From assembly GCF_900111165.1 (NCBI RefSeq), contig NZ_FOGH01000027.1:1-33429 (forward strand): DNA of 33,429 nucleotides, given 5' to 3'. Origin of the DNA: Nitrosomonas sp. Nm51. Its GTDB lineage: Bacteria > Pseudomonadota > Gammaproteobacteria > Burkholderiales > Nitrosomonadaceae. The first letter of the stretch is position 1. Each line of letters begins with the position of its first letter. Of this stretch, positions 6,516 through 15,720 are shown in pieces. The notes beneath the pieces were generated by a model. It had not been told where the DNA came from. It searched no databases and worked only from the letters and a program-made list of their open reading frames with translations. The translations under genes and the position numbers were made by a program.

Positions 6516-7697
6516 CTAGCCTTCTTGTGCAACCACCCGATTACGCGCTGCCACTACTTTTTCGGCCGCTTCCGCCAGGGTGTCTGCTGTAATGATTTTT
6601 AATCCGCTGTCAGCGATAATCTTGCGTCCTTCTTTGACGTTCGTCCCGGATAAACGCACAATCAGGGGTACCTGCATGCCGATATTTTTAACGGCTTGCA
6701 CAACGCCCTCGGCAATCCAGTCACAGCGGTTAATGCCTGCAAAGATATTGACCAGCATGGCTTTGACGTTTTGATCTGCCAGTACTAGTCGAAACGCTTT
6801 TTCGGTTCTTTCGGCAGAGGCACCGCCACCGACGTCAAGAAAATTAGCAGGTTCGCCGCCAGCGAGTTTAATCATATCCATTGTGGCCATGGCAAGTCCC
6901 GCGCCATTGATCATGCAGCCAATATCGCCATCCAGACCAACATAGCTTAAACCAACCTCTGCAGCAGCGACTTCCCGTGGATCAACCTGTGAATTGTCAC
7001 GTAATTCAGCAATTTTGTGACGCCTGTATAACGCATTCTCATCAAACGCCATTTTGGCGTCGAGCGCGATAATTTCATTATTGCTTGAAACCACCAGCGG
7101 ATTAATCTCTAGAATATTTGCATCGAGATCACGCAATGCTCGATAACAGCCTTTGATTGTTTTGACTGCATGATTCAGCAATGATGAATCCAGACCCAGC
7201 GCAAACGCCATTTTCCGCGCCTGAAAATCCTGCAAACCAACGGCAGGCTCAATATAAATTTTTTCAATGGCTTCCGGATGCTCTTTTGCGAGCGTTTCAA
7301 TTTCCATGCCGCCTTGCGCCGAACCCACCATGATGACGCGCTCAGTGCTGCGGTCGATCAAAAAAGACAAATAAATCTCTTTTGCAATCTTGGTGCCGGC
7401 CTCAATGTATACTCGGGAACATAATTTCCCGGCCGGTCCGCTTTGATGCGTAACCAATATTTTTCCCAGCAATTCTTCAGCCGCCGCTTCTACCTCGCTA
7501 AGCGTTTTGCATACTTTAATTCCACCTGCTTTACCACGCGCACCCGAATGTACTTGCGCTTTAACGACCCAGACGTCGCCTTCAATTTCTCGCGCACGCT
7601 GCGCGGCGTCTTCAACACTGTAGGCAATGCCGCCTTCAGCAATTTTGACGCCGTAATCCGCTAAAATTTCTTTTGCTTGATATTCGTGAATATTCAA
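6516..7697 (-). CDS. mtkA: Malate-CoA ligase (malate thiokinase) subunit beta
   Basis: A 393-residue ATP-grasp protein of the succinyl-CoA synthetase beta family. Visible are the start [16 protein letters not shown], the nucleotide-binding [26 protein letters not shown] (metal ligand region), [33 protein letters not shown] and [18 protein letters not shown]. The [14 protein letters not shown] wording is characteristic of MtkA, whereas SucC usually reads IFGGIMRCDxIAxG. The start is TTG with GAGGAA spaced 6 bases upstream. Together with MtkB it forms malyl-CoA, which the product of the upstream mcl gene cleaves. A terminator-like hairpin lies in the 135-base gap after mcl, so mtkAB may have its own promoter there. 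Confidence 0.9.
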   Translation of the reverse strand: MNIHEYQAKEILADYGVKIAEGGIAYSVEDAAQRAREIEGDVWVVKAQVHSGARGKAGGIKVCKTLSEVEAAAEELLGKILVTHQSGPAGKLCSRVYIEAGTKIAKEIYLSFLIDRSTERVIMVGSAQGGMEIETLAKEHPEAIEKIYIEPAVGLQDFQARKMAFALGLDSSLLNHAVKTIKGCYRALRDLDANILEINPLVVSSNNEIIALDAKMAFDENALYRRHKIAELRDNSQVDPREVAAAEVGLSYVGLDGDIGCMINGAGLAMATMDMIKLAGGEPANFLDVGGGASAERTEKAFRLVLADQNVKAMLVNIFAGINRCDWIAEGVVQAVKNIGMQVPLIVRLSGTNVKEGRKIIADSGLKIITADTLAEAAEKVVAARNRVVAQEG

Positions 7698-7798
7698 TTC
7701 GATTTCCTCGTCAATCGCATATGTTTTCTATGGTTTAACAGTCATTAACATGCTGTTTTCAATGATCCAGTACATCTACTTGATTACATATAGTGAAA

Positions 7799-7818
7799 AA
7801 GGCCGCTTGACGCGGCCT
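7799..7818 (-). terminator. Rho-independent terminator after mcl
   Basis: On the minus strand AGGCCGC-GTCAA-GCGGCCT is a perfect 7-base stem followed directly by TTTT and C. It lies 15 bases past the mcl stop and before mtkA, so it would end or attenuate mcl transcripts ahead of mtkAB. Confidence 0.75.
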
Positions 7819-7832
7819 CTGAAGAATAAAAA

Positions 7833-8780
7833 CTATTTTTTTGCGGCTATTGCATCAGCAATTCTCACCACATTGCTGGCCATTCTCTCCGATGCCGCAT
7901 CAATCAGGCGGCCATCCAATGCAGCAGCGCCCTTGCCCTGTGCCGCCGCTTCTTTTAACGCCGCCAGAATACGCTTGGCCTTTTCAACCTCTGCCTCAGG
8001 TGGTGTAAAAACTTCATTGGCCAACGCTATCTGCGTTGGATGTATCGCCCACTTTCCTTCGCAACCCAGGGCCGCCGCTCGCCGCGCAGCAAGTTTATAG
8101 CTATCTGGATCTTTGATGTCGCCAAACGGACCGTCTATGGGACGCAGGCCATACGCCCGGCAGGCTACGGTCATCCTGCTGATGGCAAAATGCCATTGAT
8201 CGCCTGGATAATCGGGATTCAAACCGCCGATATTAGTGGTACGGGCACGGTTACTGGCCGCATAATCCGCTACGCCAAAATGCAGCGCCTCCAGCCTGCC
8301 TCTGGAGCCACTGCGCGCAATATCTTCGACGTTGGCCATGCCTAAAGCGGTTTCGATCAACGCCTCCAAACCAATACGGTTTTTTAGTCCCTGCTGCATT
8401 TCGAGTTGGCTGACCATCGCTTCGACCATATAAACGTCTGCGTAAACACCAACTTTGGGAATTAATAGTGTATCGATCTTGTCACCGGCTTGTTCAACCA
8501 GATCGACCACATCACGCACCATGAACTGCGTATCCAGTCCATTGACGCGAACGGATACCGTGACGCCATGTTCCTTCCAATCCAGATCATTGATTGCCTG
8601 AATGATATTTTTTCGTGCTTGCAGTTTATCATCCGGTGCAACTGCATCTTCAAGATCAAGAAAAACAAAATCCACACCGCTTTTTAATGCTTTTTCAAAC
8701 ATCCCCGGGCTTGAACCTGGAACCGCCAATTCGCAGCGCTGGACCCGTTGTGTTTTTGTTTCATATAGCGTGTGACTCAT
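7833..8780 (-). CDS. mcl: Malyl-CoA lyase (HpcH/HpaI aldolase, CitE-like)
   Basis: A 315-residue TIM-barrel lyase. It shows the N-terminal RCELAVPGSSPGMFEKAL, FLDLEDAVAPDDK (Mg-binding acidic residues), VRVNGLDT, LLIPKVG, ALIETALGMANVE (Mg-ligand Glu) and KWAIHPTQIALANEVFTP, all as in methylotroph malyl-CoA lyase. Length fits (about 318-325). The reaction is malyl-CoA to acetyl-CoA plus glyoxylate; many homologues also act on methylmalyl-CoA. A strong AGGGAGAG ribosome site precedes the ATG. mtkA and mtkB follow on the same strand, so the three genes make a complete malate-cleavage module. A perfect inverted repeat sits just upstream and may control it. Confidence 0.92.
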   Translation of the reverse strand: MSHTLYETKTQRVQRCELAVPGSSPGMFEKALKSGVDFVFLDLEDAVAPDDKLQARKNIIQAINDLDWKEHGVTVSVRVNGLDTQFMVRDVVDLVEQAGDKIDTLLIPKVGVYADVYMVEAMVSQLEMQQGLKNRIGLEALIETALGMANVEDIARSGSRGRLEALHFGVADYAASNRARTTNIGGLNPDYPGDQWHFAISRMTVACRAYGLRPIDGPFGDIKDPDSYKLAARRAAALGCEGKWAIHPTQIALANEVFTPPEAEVEKAKRILAALKEAAAQGKGAAALDGRLIDAASERMASNVVRIADAIAAKK

Positions 8781-8815
8781 TATCTCTCCCTGAATATTTT
8801 GATTAAACTGTACTG

Positions 8816-8842
8816 ATCGTTAATCCTGACAGGATTAACGAT
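8816..8842. promoter_or_regulatory. 11-base perfect inverted repeat upstream of mcl
   Basis: The arms ATCGTTAATCC and GGATTAACGAT flank a 5-base centre TGACA, ending 36 bases before the mcl start. No T-tract follows on either strand, and the position suits an operator for a dimeric regulator. A hairpin at the end of the upstream gene is the alternative. Confidence 0.5.
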
Positions 8843-8979
8843 AAATCCCAAATTATAGCATCCGTTGCTTATGTGGTTCTAATAATAAGGATTTTATAGC
8901 GCGCGTTTTGCCGAATTGCTTTCGCAACAAACATATAACATGCCGCCGAAATCACCTGCAAAACACCGGCAGTTTCCGC

Positions 8980-9948
8980 TTAAAGGCTTACGCAGGCATC
9001 AGCGGCAGTTGAGAGATTGTTGTATTTAGCCAGCCAAGATAATGGAATTGTGCCATCAACATCATTTTGCATCGCTGCTTGTGCAGCTGAAATTGCACCA
9101 AGCATTATTGCTCGCCCGCAACTATCACCACCTGCGCGAATATTGGCCTCCACTGCTTGCTGAAAACTTTCCGCATGGTTGACAATATGCACAATCACAG
9201 GAAGTCCCTCGGAAACATGGCAGGCGGAACCAAAACGTGCAGCTGCCGCAACGCTGTTCAATGTCTCAGTATTGATTGCTTCACTCAGCGACGATGCCAG
9301 TTTCTCTCCTGCAAGTGGCAGCGATCGTGCCAGCGCTTCATTGATCGGGTTGCCATCCAAAACGGAATATAATACTGACGCTGCATATTTCGCTGCCACT
9401 ACTGCAGTATCGTTATGGTTTGTCAAACGGACAACACGCTCAATTTTCTCAAGCAAGGCATCAAGCGGTCCACCATGCGCTGCTGTGATGGCCGGAACAG
9501 TCGCAAACGCAGCAAGCTGGTCATCGTCAGCACCGGACACTTCCGGAAAATCTTCCGGCGTCAATGGTATCAGTTTAAGCAGTGTTAGACGCGTAGGTGC
9601 ATCGATATAGCCTCTATAAGCACCCCCCGGCCCAAAATGATTCCTGAATTCGGATTGAAACGCGATACGGTTGAATTCTCCATGTACAGCCAGATGCTTC
9701 AATGCAAGCAGACAGATTTCACCATAGCCTGACGCATCGCCAGCCGCTTTGCTGCCATGCGCAAAAAAACCTTTGGCATCGACATAGTTTGCAGGCTCTG
9801 GCTGTAAAAAAACCAGCCCTTTTGTTTTTTCAATTTGCGCAATCCGATCGGGATCATAAAGCCAGTGCAGTCCAAGTGCAGCTGAATCGGCAATCAACGC
9901 GCCCATGATGGCTGATACACGCGGCGTTAATCCGGTATTAACATGCAT
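8980..9948 (-). CDS. ADP-ribosylglycohydrolase-family protein (J1-crystallin-like)
   Basis: A 322-residue all-helical protein of the DraG/ARH/J1-crystallin superfamily. It opens with a typical IMGALIADSAALGLHWLYDP and ends with IRAGGDSCGRAIMLGAISAAQ, the counterpart of the metal-binding GGDTD segment. Classical DraG enzymes bind two Mg ions through TDDT and DTD motifs; here they read roughly GDASGYGE and GGDSCGR, so some metal ligands are replaced. It may hydrolyse a different ADP-ribose-like bond, or have lost activity. It follows the Trm112-like gene by about 50 bases on the same strand and precedes mcl. The biological substrate is not known. Confidence 0.78.
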   Translation of the reverse strand: MHVNTGLTPRVSAIMGALIADSAALGLHWLYDPDRIAQIEKTKGLVFLQPEPANYVDAKGFFAHGSKAAGDASGYGEICLLALKHLAVHGEFNRIAFQSEFRNHFGPGGAYRGYIDAPTRLTLLKLIPLTPEDFPEVSGADDDQLAAFATVPAITAAHGGPLDALLEKIERVVRLTNHNDTAVVAAKYAASVLYSVLDGNPINEALARSLPLAGEKLASSLSEAINTETLNSVAAAARFGSACHVSEGLPVIVHIVNHAESFQQAVEANIRAGGDSCGRAIMLGAISAAQAAMQNDVDGTIPLSWLAKYNNLSTAADACVSL

Positions 9949-9998
9949 TATTTACACCGTTATTTTGATGGTAAATGCTGTTGAGACCACTGCGGCTT

Positions 9999-10181
9999 CT
10001 AGCTGATTTCCACTTCATCGGGTATCCTGCGGGCCTCATCTTCCAGCATGATCGGTATGCCGTCCTTGATCGCAAATGCCAATCTATCCGGCTTGCAAAT
10101 TAATTCATTATCTTGTTTTTTGTAAAGCAACGGGCCTTTGCATAGCGGGCACACCAAAATATCGAGTAGTTTTGAATCCAT
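9999..10181 (-). CDS. Trm112-family small protein (YcaR-like)
   Basis: A 60-residue protein with [16 protein letters not shown] and [20 protein letters not shown], the standard bacterial Trm112/YcaR pattern. The CPLC pair is present; the second cysteine pair that completes a zinc site in eukaryotic Trm112 is absent, apart from one C in ELICKPD. In eukaryotes Trm112 activates methyltransferases; the bacterial role is unclear. It lies between parB and the glycohydrolase-like gene on the same strand and may be cotranscribed with them. Confidence 0.88.
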   Translation of the reverse strand: MDSKLLDILVCPLCKGPLLYKKQDNELICKPDRLAFAIKDGIPIMLEDEARRIPDEVEIS

Positions 10182-10227
10182 GATTTTCCTATTGTCGGAA
10201 TGTCGTTATTCGCATTGATTGTTTATT

Positions 10228-11067
10228 TTAAAGCTTGTTCAGTATTTCATCCAGCTGATCCAAACTAGTGTAATGGATCATCACATTACCCTGGCCATGC
10301 TTTCCGGATTTAATCGTGACCTGCGCACCAAGCCGTTCTGATACCCTTTCCTGCAAAGCTATTAAATCACGATCAATTTTTTTAGCTCTGGAAATTAACG
10401 GTTTGTTGCGCTGCCGAATCAGCTTCTCAGTTTCCCGCACGGACAGTTTTTCAAGCACAATCCGATTTGCCATCGTGATTTGTTCCGCGGGCGTCAGAAC
10501 CAGCAAAGTACGTCCATGCCCCATTTCAATTTTACCTTGCATCATCAACGCCTGCACCGGCTCGGACAAATTAAGCAAACGCAACAGATTTGAAACCGCG
10601 CTACGCGAACTGCCAAGTGCTTGTGCAGCAAGCTCATGCGTCATTCCGAATTCATTGATCAGACGTTGAATACCCAATGCTTCTTCGAGCGGATTCAGGT
10701 CTTCACGCTGAATATTTTCAATCAAAGATATTGCCAGCGCCGTTTCATCAGCCACTTCACGTATAATCGCAGGCACCGTTGTCAAGCCTGCCAATTGCGC
10801 CGCACGCCAGCGTCTTTCTCCTGCAATAATCTCAAAACTGTCGACACCGGTTTCGCGCACCAGTATGGGTTGCATAACACCCTGCGATTTAATCGATTCT
10901 GCCAGTTGTCCCAGAGCTGATTGATCCATATTGGTTCGAGGCTGATATTTTCCAGGCTTTAGCAATGTAATTTCAACATCCTGCAGCTTGTCTGCAACAT
11001 TATCGCTGGCTTCATTACCGGAAAACAACGCATCCAGACCTCTTCCCAGACCTTTCAGTCGCGCCAT
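10228..11067 (-). CDS. parB: Chromosome-partitioning protein ParB
   Basis: A 279-residue ParB. The N-terminal LGRGLDALF start is typical of chromosomal ParB. The CTP-binding/ParB domain includes YQPRTN and the GERRWRAAQLAGLTTVPAII box with the CTPase motif. The helix-turn-helix is near MTHELAAQALGSSRSAVSNLLRLL, and a C-terminal dimerisation end follows (GNVMIHYTSLDQLDEILNKL). It binds parS, slides as a CTP-gated clamp and works with ParA to separate replication origins. The gene is 33 bases after parA in the mnmG-rsmG-parA-parB block. Its expected target site is present at 14481-14496. Confidence 0.96.
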   Translation of the reverse strand: MARLKGLGRGLDALFSGNEASDNVADKLQDVEITLLKPGKYQPRTNMDQSALGQLAESIKSQGVMQPILVRETGVDSFEIIAGERRWRAAQLAGLTTVPAIIREVADETALAISLIENIQREDLNPLEEALGIQRLINEFGMTHELAAQALGSSRSAVSNLLRLLNLSEPVQALMMQGKIEMGHGRTLLVLTPAEQITMANRIVLEKLSVRETEKLIRQRNKPLISRAKKIDRDLIALQERVSERLGAQVTIKSGKHGQGNVMIHYTSLDQLDEILNKL

Positions 11068-11100
11068 GATTTTTTCCTTATATAATCCGTACAGTATCGA

Positions 11101-11859
11101 TCAAACATTCATTACTTCCTTTGCCAGTTCAAGATAAGCCTGCGCGCCTTTCGATTGTCTGTCATGATACAACACAGGAATTCCAAACCCCGGCGCTTCC
11201 GCCAAACGAACATTTCTGGGAATAACCGTACGGTAAACCTTGCTGCCAAAATGCTGCTGCAACTGATCAGAAACCTGTTGCGCCAAAATATTTCGCGGAT
11301 CAAACATGGTTCGCAACAACCCCTCAATACGCAGCTCTGGATTAAAATTTGCACGCACTTTTTTGATCGTATTAACGAGATCACTCAGTCCCTCCAGTGC
11401 ATAATATTCACACTGCATCGGAATCATAACTGCATGCGCCGCACATAATCCATTAAGCGTCAACAAGTTAAGTGCTGGCGGGCAATCAATAATGACGTAA
11501 TGATAATCATTTTCTACCTGAGACAGCTCCATCTTTAAACACAGCTCTCTTTTCGGAAGCGTCACCATCTCCACTTCGGCCCCGGCCAAATCGCGGTTCG
11601 ACGGAATCAGATCGTACTTGGCCTGCAAATTGCTAACGCGCACCGAAGCGATAGGTATTTCACCAAGCAATACCTGATACACTGTCTGCTTTACGGTCAG
11701 TTTATTCGTTCCACTACCCATTGTCGCATTTGCTTGCGGATCGAGATCAATCAACAGCACTTTTTTATCCTTTGCTGCGAGGCTTGCAGCCAGATTGACA
11801 CTGGTAGTTGTTTTGCCGACACCGCCTTTTTGGTTTGTAATTGCCAGAATCTTGACCAA
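11101..11859 (-). CDS. parA: Chromosome-partitioning ATPase ParA (Soj)
   Basis: A 252-residue deviant-Walker ATPase. It has KGGVGKTTTSVNLAASLA (Walker A with the signature lysine), LLIDLDPQANATMGSG (Walker A-prime) and VIIDCPPALNLLT (Walker B). It dimerises on ATP, coats the nucleoid and is stimulated by ParB. The start codon is TTG, two bases after the rsmG stop, with GGGGA as ribosome site; no in-frame ATG lies near it. Length is normal. Confidence 0.96.
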   Translation of the reverse strand: MVKILAITNQKGGVGKTTTSVNLAASLAAKDKKVLLIDLDPQANATMGSGTNKLTVKQTVYQVLLGEIPIASVRVSNLQAKYDLIPSNRDLAGAEVEMVTLPKRELCLKMELSQVENDYHYVIIDCPPALNLLTLNGLCAAHAVMIPMQCEYYALEGLSDLVNTIKKVRANFNPELRIEGLLRTMFDPRNILAQQVSDQLQQHFGSKVYRTVIPRNVRLAEAPGFGIPVLYHDRQSKGAQAYLELAKEVMNV

Positions 11860-11861
11860 GA

Positions 11862-12530
11862 CTATCCCCGATCCAGTTTGGGTAATTGCGCAGATTGACC
11901 TATAATAATCAACTCCCGCCTTGCCGATAACCCCGGAACGGCCAGTGGAATTTTATTTTCAATAAAAAAAGGCGCAGAAACCTCCTCGAGTTCCCGATCA
12001 GCGCAGCGGCTTTTCATAGCCAGCCAGCGGCAATGGATATCTTCGGGCGACACCAAATGACGCGTTGTTTTTACAAAGACACCCAGACTGGCATATGCTC
12101 TTGAAATAATGGTATTTATTTTATCGGTCGGCGACAAACCCTCTATACGAGCCGAAGCAATGGCAATATTGGCCAAGCCTAGTTCAATTTTGACCTGCTG
12201 CAGAAAAGCGGCTTTTTTCTGATTACTTTCGACCAGTATAATTTGCCAGTCAGGCCGCGCAATTGCCAGCGGCATTCCCGGCAAACCAGCACCTGAACCA
12301 ACATCGACTATTTTGGGGCCATTTATATAGCTGATAATCGATAAGCTGTCCATCACATGCCGATACAACATTGTTTCAATCGTTCTGATCGCCGTTAAAT
12401 TATATTGCTTGTTCCATTTTTCAATCAGTAGCAAATATTGAATAACACGTTGCCGTATCCGCCGACTCTGAAATTGCACAGGGCAATCCAATTCAGACAA
12501 ACTTTGTTCAAGCCGCTCGGCCAGATTCAT
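11862..12530 (-). CDS. rsmG: 16S rRNA (guanine527-N7)-methyltransferase RsmG
   Basis: A 222-residue SAM-dependent methyltransferase. It contains [11 protein letters not shown], the SAM-binding [32 protein letters not shown] and ISRAYASLG, all standard for RsmG (GidB). It methylates G527 in 16S rRNA. The start overlaps the mnmG stop by 4 bases (ATGA), and parA follows after 2 bases, so mnmG, rsmG and parA are tightly coupled. Confidence 0.95.
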   Translation of the reverse strand: MNLAERLEQSLSELDCPVQFQSRRIRQRVIQYLLLIEKWNKQYNLTAIRTIETMLYRHVMDSLSIISYINGPKIVDVGSGAGLPGMPLAIARPDWQIILVESNQKKAAFLQQVKIELGLANIAIASARIEGLSPTDKINTIISRAYASLGVFVKTTRHLVSPEDIHCRWLAMKSRCADRELEEVSAPFFIENKIPLAVPGLSARRELIIIGQSAQLPKLDRG

Positions 12531-14431
12531 GCCCGCTGTTTTAAATCTGGCGCATTTGATTTTCGTCTGATATGCACCAGCAACAAAGAAATGGCCGCAG
12601 GGGTTACACCGGAAATTCTACCGGCCTGACCAATCGTCTCAGGTTTATGCAAATTTAATTTTTGCTGCACCTCGTTTGACAATCCCTTGACGAGACTGTA
12701 ATTCATATCTTCAGGCAACGGCGTTGTTTCTAATTGCGACTGGCGGGTTATTTCTTCCAGTTGTCGTTTTATATAGCCTTGATATTTAATCTGAACTTCG
12801 ACCTGCTCCGCAACCAGCCCATCCACTTCTGTTTCAATTCCAGGCAACAACATCAGGTCTGCATAATTCACCCCTGGTCGCCGCAGCAATTCTGTAAGCG
12901 TATACTCCCGCTCTATTGATTGTCCCAGGATCTGTATTAACAAGTCGTCTGGCACTGATCCGGGACAAACACGCATCGTATTCAACCGCTGTTGTTCTTT
13001 TTCGATCGCTTCACATTTTTTAGTAAAGGACTCCCATCTGGCATCATCTACCAACCCAAGTTTTCTACCAGGCTCAGTCAACCGCTGATCCGCATTATCT
13101 TCACGTAATTGCAAGCGATATTCCGCCCGACTGGTAAACATTCTGTAAGGCTCCGTAACACCGGATGTAATCAAATCATCAACCAGAACACCGATATACG
13201 CTTCATTTCTCTGCGGACACCAGACCGGTTTTTGTTGCGCACGCAAAGCAGCATTAATGCCTGCAAGCAGCCCCTGGGCTGCAGCTTCCTCGTAGCCGGT
13301 TGTACCGTTAATCTGTCCCGCAAAATAAAGCCCCGTAATAGTTTTTGTTTCCAGAGAGCGCTTCAGATTTCGCGGGTCAAAATAATTATATTCAATTGCA
13401 TAACCCGGCCGTGTTACATGTGCATTTTCAAGGCCGGCAATCGAATGAATCATTTTAATCTGAAATTCATAAGGCAGGCTGGTTGAAATCCCATTCGGAT
13501 AAATTTCGTGTGTATCCAATCCTTCCGGCTCAAGAAAAATGGAATGGCTTTCCCGGCCGGAGAACCGCACCACCTTGTCTTCTATCGACGGACAATACCT
13601 GGGACCAACACCCTCAATTCTACCTGTATACAACGGCGATTCAGACAAGCCGTCATGTATGATTTTGTGTGTTATTGCGTTAGTATTCGTAATCCAGCAA
13701 GAAATTTGCCGCGGATGCTTGATCGTGTGCCCCATAAACGAAACCGCGGGCACGGGCGAGTCACCAGGCTGTTCCTTCAATTCATTGTAATCAATGCTGC
13801 GCCCGTCAATCCGGGGTGGAGTACCGGTTTTCATTCTGCCGACAGGAAAATTCATGTCATTCAGTCTGTGTGCCAGCGTGATTGCAGGTGGATCGCCCGC
13901 TCTACCTGCTTTGAAATTGGCTTTCCCAATATGCCCCAGTCCTGCCAGAAAAGTGCCCACCGTTAAAACAACCGCCTCAGCATAAAATTTTATACCAAGC
14001 TGCGTCACGACTCCGGTCACTCTATCATTACAGACGATTAAGTCATCAACAGCCTGTTGCACCACCCAAAGATTGTGCTGATTTTCTACTCTTTTGCGAA
14101 TCGCCTGACGATACAAAACGCGGTCAGCCTGTGCGCGTGTTGCACGAACGGCAGGTCCTTTGCTTGAATTCAAAACACGAAATTGAATACCCGCCTCATC
14201 CGCCGCAAGCCCCATGACACCACCCAGCGCATCAATTTCTTTAACCAGATGGCTTTTGCCAATACCGCCAATCGAAGGATTGCAAGACATCTGGCCAATT
14301 GTTTCAATATTGTGCGTGAGCAGCAGCGTTCTGCATCCCATGCGCGCGGAGGCCAGCGCAGCCTCAGTTCCGGCGTGGCCGCCACCTACGATGATAACGT
14401 CATAGTCTTGCTTGCTCATTTCAACATTCAA
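12527..14431 (-). CDS. mnmG: tRNA uridine-5-carboxymethylaminomethyl enzyme MnmG (GidA)
   Basis: A 634-residue FAD enzyme of normal length. The N-terminal dinucleotide-binding site is [21 protein letters not shown]; then come [47 protein letters not shown] [15 protein letters not shown] and [21 protein letters not shown], all diagnostic of MnmG. With MnmE it modifies U34 of several tRNAs. It leads the mnmG-rsmG-parA-parB block, and a consensus parS lies about 50 bases upstream, in its promoter region, so ParB loading could affect its expression. Confidence 0.97.
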   Translation of the reverse strand: MNVEMSKQDYDVIIVGGGHAGTEAALASARMGCRTLLLTHNIETIGQMSCNPSIGGIGKSHLVKEIDALGGVMGLAADEAGIQFRVLNSSKGPAVRATRAQADRVLYRQAIRKRVENQHNLWVVQQAVDDLIVCNDRVTGVVTQLGIKFYAEAVVLTVGTFLAGLGHIGKANFKAGRAGDPPAITLAHRLNDMNFPVGRMKTGTPPRIDGRSIDYNELKEQPGDSPVPAVSFMGHTIKHPRQISCWITNTNAITHKIIHDGLSESPLYTGRIEGVGPRYCPSIEDKVVRFSGRESHSIFLEPEGLDTHEIYPNGISTSLPYEFQIKMIHSIAGLENAHVTRPGYAIEYNYFDPRNLKRSLETKTITGLYFAGQINGTTGYEEAAAQGLLAGINAALRAQQKPVWCPQRNEAYIGVLVDDLITSGVTEPYRMFTSRAEYRLQLREDNADQRLTEPGRKLGLVDDARWESFTKKCEAIEKEQQRLNTMRVCPGSVPDDLLIQILGQSIEREYTLTELLRRPGVNYADLMLLPGIETEVDGLVAEQVEVQIKYQGYIKRQLEEITRQSQLETTPLPEDMNYSLVKGLSNEVQQKLNLHKPETIGQAGRISGVTPAAISLLLVHIRRKSNAPDLKQRA

Positions 14432-14480
14432 AACAAATAAAAAGATTATCCAGCATAGAAAAGCATTTTATTGTCACGCA

Positions 14481-14496
14481 TGTTTCACGTGAAACA
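14481..14496. promoter_or_regulatory. parS centromere site (ParB binding)
   Basis: TGTTTCACGTGAAACA is a perfect 16-base palindrome identical to the widely conserved chromosomal parS consensus. It lies 50 bases upstream of mnmG and about 3.4 kb from parB. Its presence suggests that the replication origin is not far away, though no dnaA or DnaA-box cluster is in the window. Confidence 0.95.
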
Positions 14497-14568
14497 TTTC
14501 ATAAACGCCAACTTGCATAACATGCATACCTATAAATCCAACCAGGCAATGCGCGTCATTAATCCAGA

Positions 14569-14769
14569 TCAGTCTTGTGATTCTGGGCCAAAATACACAT
14601 AAGGTTTCTGCGGAACACTCGATTCCTTAAACCGTTTGAGCTCCTCTCGATTAAGCTCCTTATCCCACCATATACCTCTGGCCTCAAGACGCTTTTTCTG
14701 TACTTGCGGATTTTTTTCCAAAAACTCGCGCATGAATTTTGTTTGCTCAGATTCGTAACTGTAATCCAT
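14569..14769 (-). CDS. DUF3460 family protein
   Basis: A 66-residue protein with YESEQTKFMREFLEKNPQVQ, then GIWWDKELNREE and VPQKPYVYFGPE. This matches DUF3460, a short soluble family common in betaproteobacteria, with function unknown. The WWDK and KPYVY motifs are the most conserved. No ribosome site is obvious. It sits alone between parS and a spermidine-synthase-like gene on the same strand. Confidence 0.85.
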   Translation of the reverse strand: MDYSYESEQTKFMREFLEKNPQVQKKRLEARGIWWDKELNREELKRFKESSVPQKPYVYFGPESQD

Positions 14770-14899
14770 CGTTTTATTATGTAGTCAGGTTGATGAAAAA
14801 TAACAGAGCGTACTTTATCACACAATTTTTTTGCAATACAGTATCAGCAGAGACTGCGGGGTAAACTCCTATACGCCCTATTTTGTTCGAGTTTTCACA

Positions 14900-15640
14900 T
14901 TACGAATATTTCTGCAACTTTGATACAAATTCTGTAAAAGGCAACGGAAACTGTTTTTCCAGTTTATCTGCCGTCTTGCGTATGGATTTCCATGAATGTC
15001 TGCCAGGATTGTTTTTGAAAGCAAAAACAATCAGGTTGCCACGCATTTCCGACAGCATCGCTATCATATGACCGTTAAAGGATCGTTCAATTCTTTGCAA
15101 TAACGTATTAACCTGTTTGTCACTACTGAGAAGATTAACCACTAAAATGCCGTTCCTATTTAACATGCGCCTCGTCTGATCGTAAAATTCCTGAGTGCAA
15201 AGACAGGGCGTCTGATAATCATCGTCAAATCCATCAACCATAATTACGTCTGGTGAAATCGAATGCGCAGCTATCAGTTGCCCGCCTTCAGCAATAATTA
15301 TTTCAAAACGATCGCTCTCTTGCGGCAATTCAAAATACTGATATGCAACTGTAACGACTTGCGGATTAATTTCCGCCACTATTATGCGGGTATCCGGCAT
15401 ATAATGATAAACAAATTTGGCTAAGGACCCGCCACCCAATCCAATCATCAGAATTTTTTCAGGCTTGGGGTAAAACAGCAAAAAACCCATCATACATTGC
15501 GTATAAACGAGTTCAAGCTCATTTGGTTCAGCAATGCGCATCGCGCTCTGCACCATGGAGCCGTTTAAATGCAATGAACGCACACCGTTCGATTCACTGA
15601 TAATGACTTCCGGACCTTTATAAAACCGTTTTTTAGTCAT
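14900..15640 (-). CDS. Spermidine synthase-like protein (methyltransferase fold)
   Basis: A class I methyltransferase-fold protein with the pattern of spermidine-synthase-like proteins: ILMIGLGGGSLAKFVYHYMP (glycine-rich cofactor loop), IIVAEINPQVVTVAYQYFEL, and VIMVDGFDDDYQTPCLCTQEFY, where the acidic residues lie at the aminopropyl-transfer site. The canonical GGGDGG loop is replaced, and the DxxDP(I/V)GP motif is absent, so a real spermidine synthase is unlikely; the window has a separate, canonical one at 28204. The frame opens at 15754 inside the rluF-type gene. The start at 15640 is preferred because homology begins there, although no strong ribosome site is seen. Substrate unknown. Confidence 0.7.
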   Translation of the reverse strand: MTKKRFYKGPEVIISESNGVRSLHLNGSMVQSAMRIAEPNELELVYTQCMMGFLLFYPKPEKILMIGLGGGSLAKFVYHYMPDTRIIVAEINPQVVTVAYQYFELPQESDRFEIIIAEGGQLIAAHSISPDVIMVDGFDDDYQTPCLCTQEFYDQTRRMLNRNGILVVNLLSSDKQVNTLLQRIERSFNGHMIAMLSEMRGNLIVFAFKNNPGRHSWKSIRKTADKLEKQFPLPFTEFVSKLQKYS

Positions 15641-15720
15641 TTTGCGCACAATTGTATACAAATGATTGACGGCGGCCTTTAACGAGCTGTTAAATTCGAC
15701 ATACCGAATTAAATAGCGTA

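Noticed and set aside
5619..7697. Calling the ligase pair succinyl-CoA synthetase (sucCD)
   Set aside because: The closest remembered match is malate-CoA ligase of methylotrophs, and the malyl-CoA lyase gene is adjacent; sucCD remains possible and is stated as the alternative.
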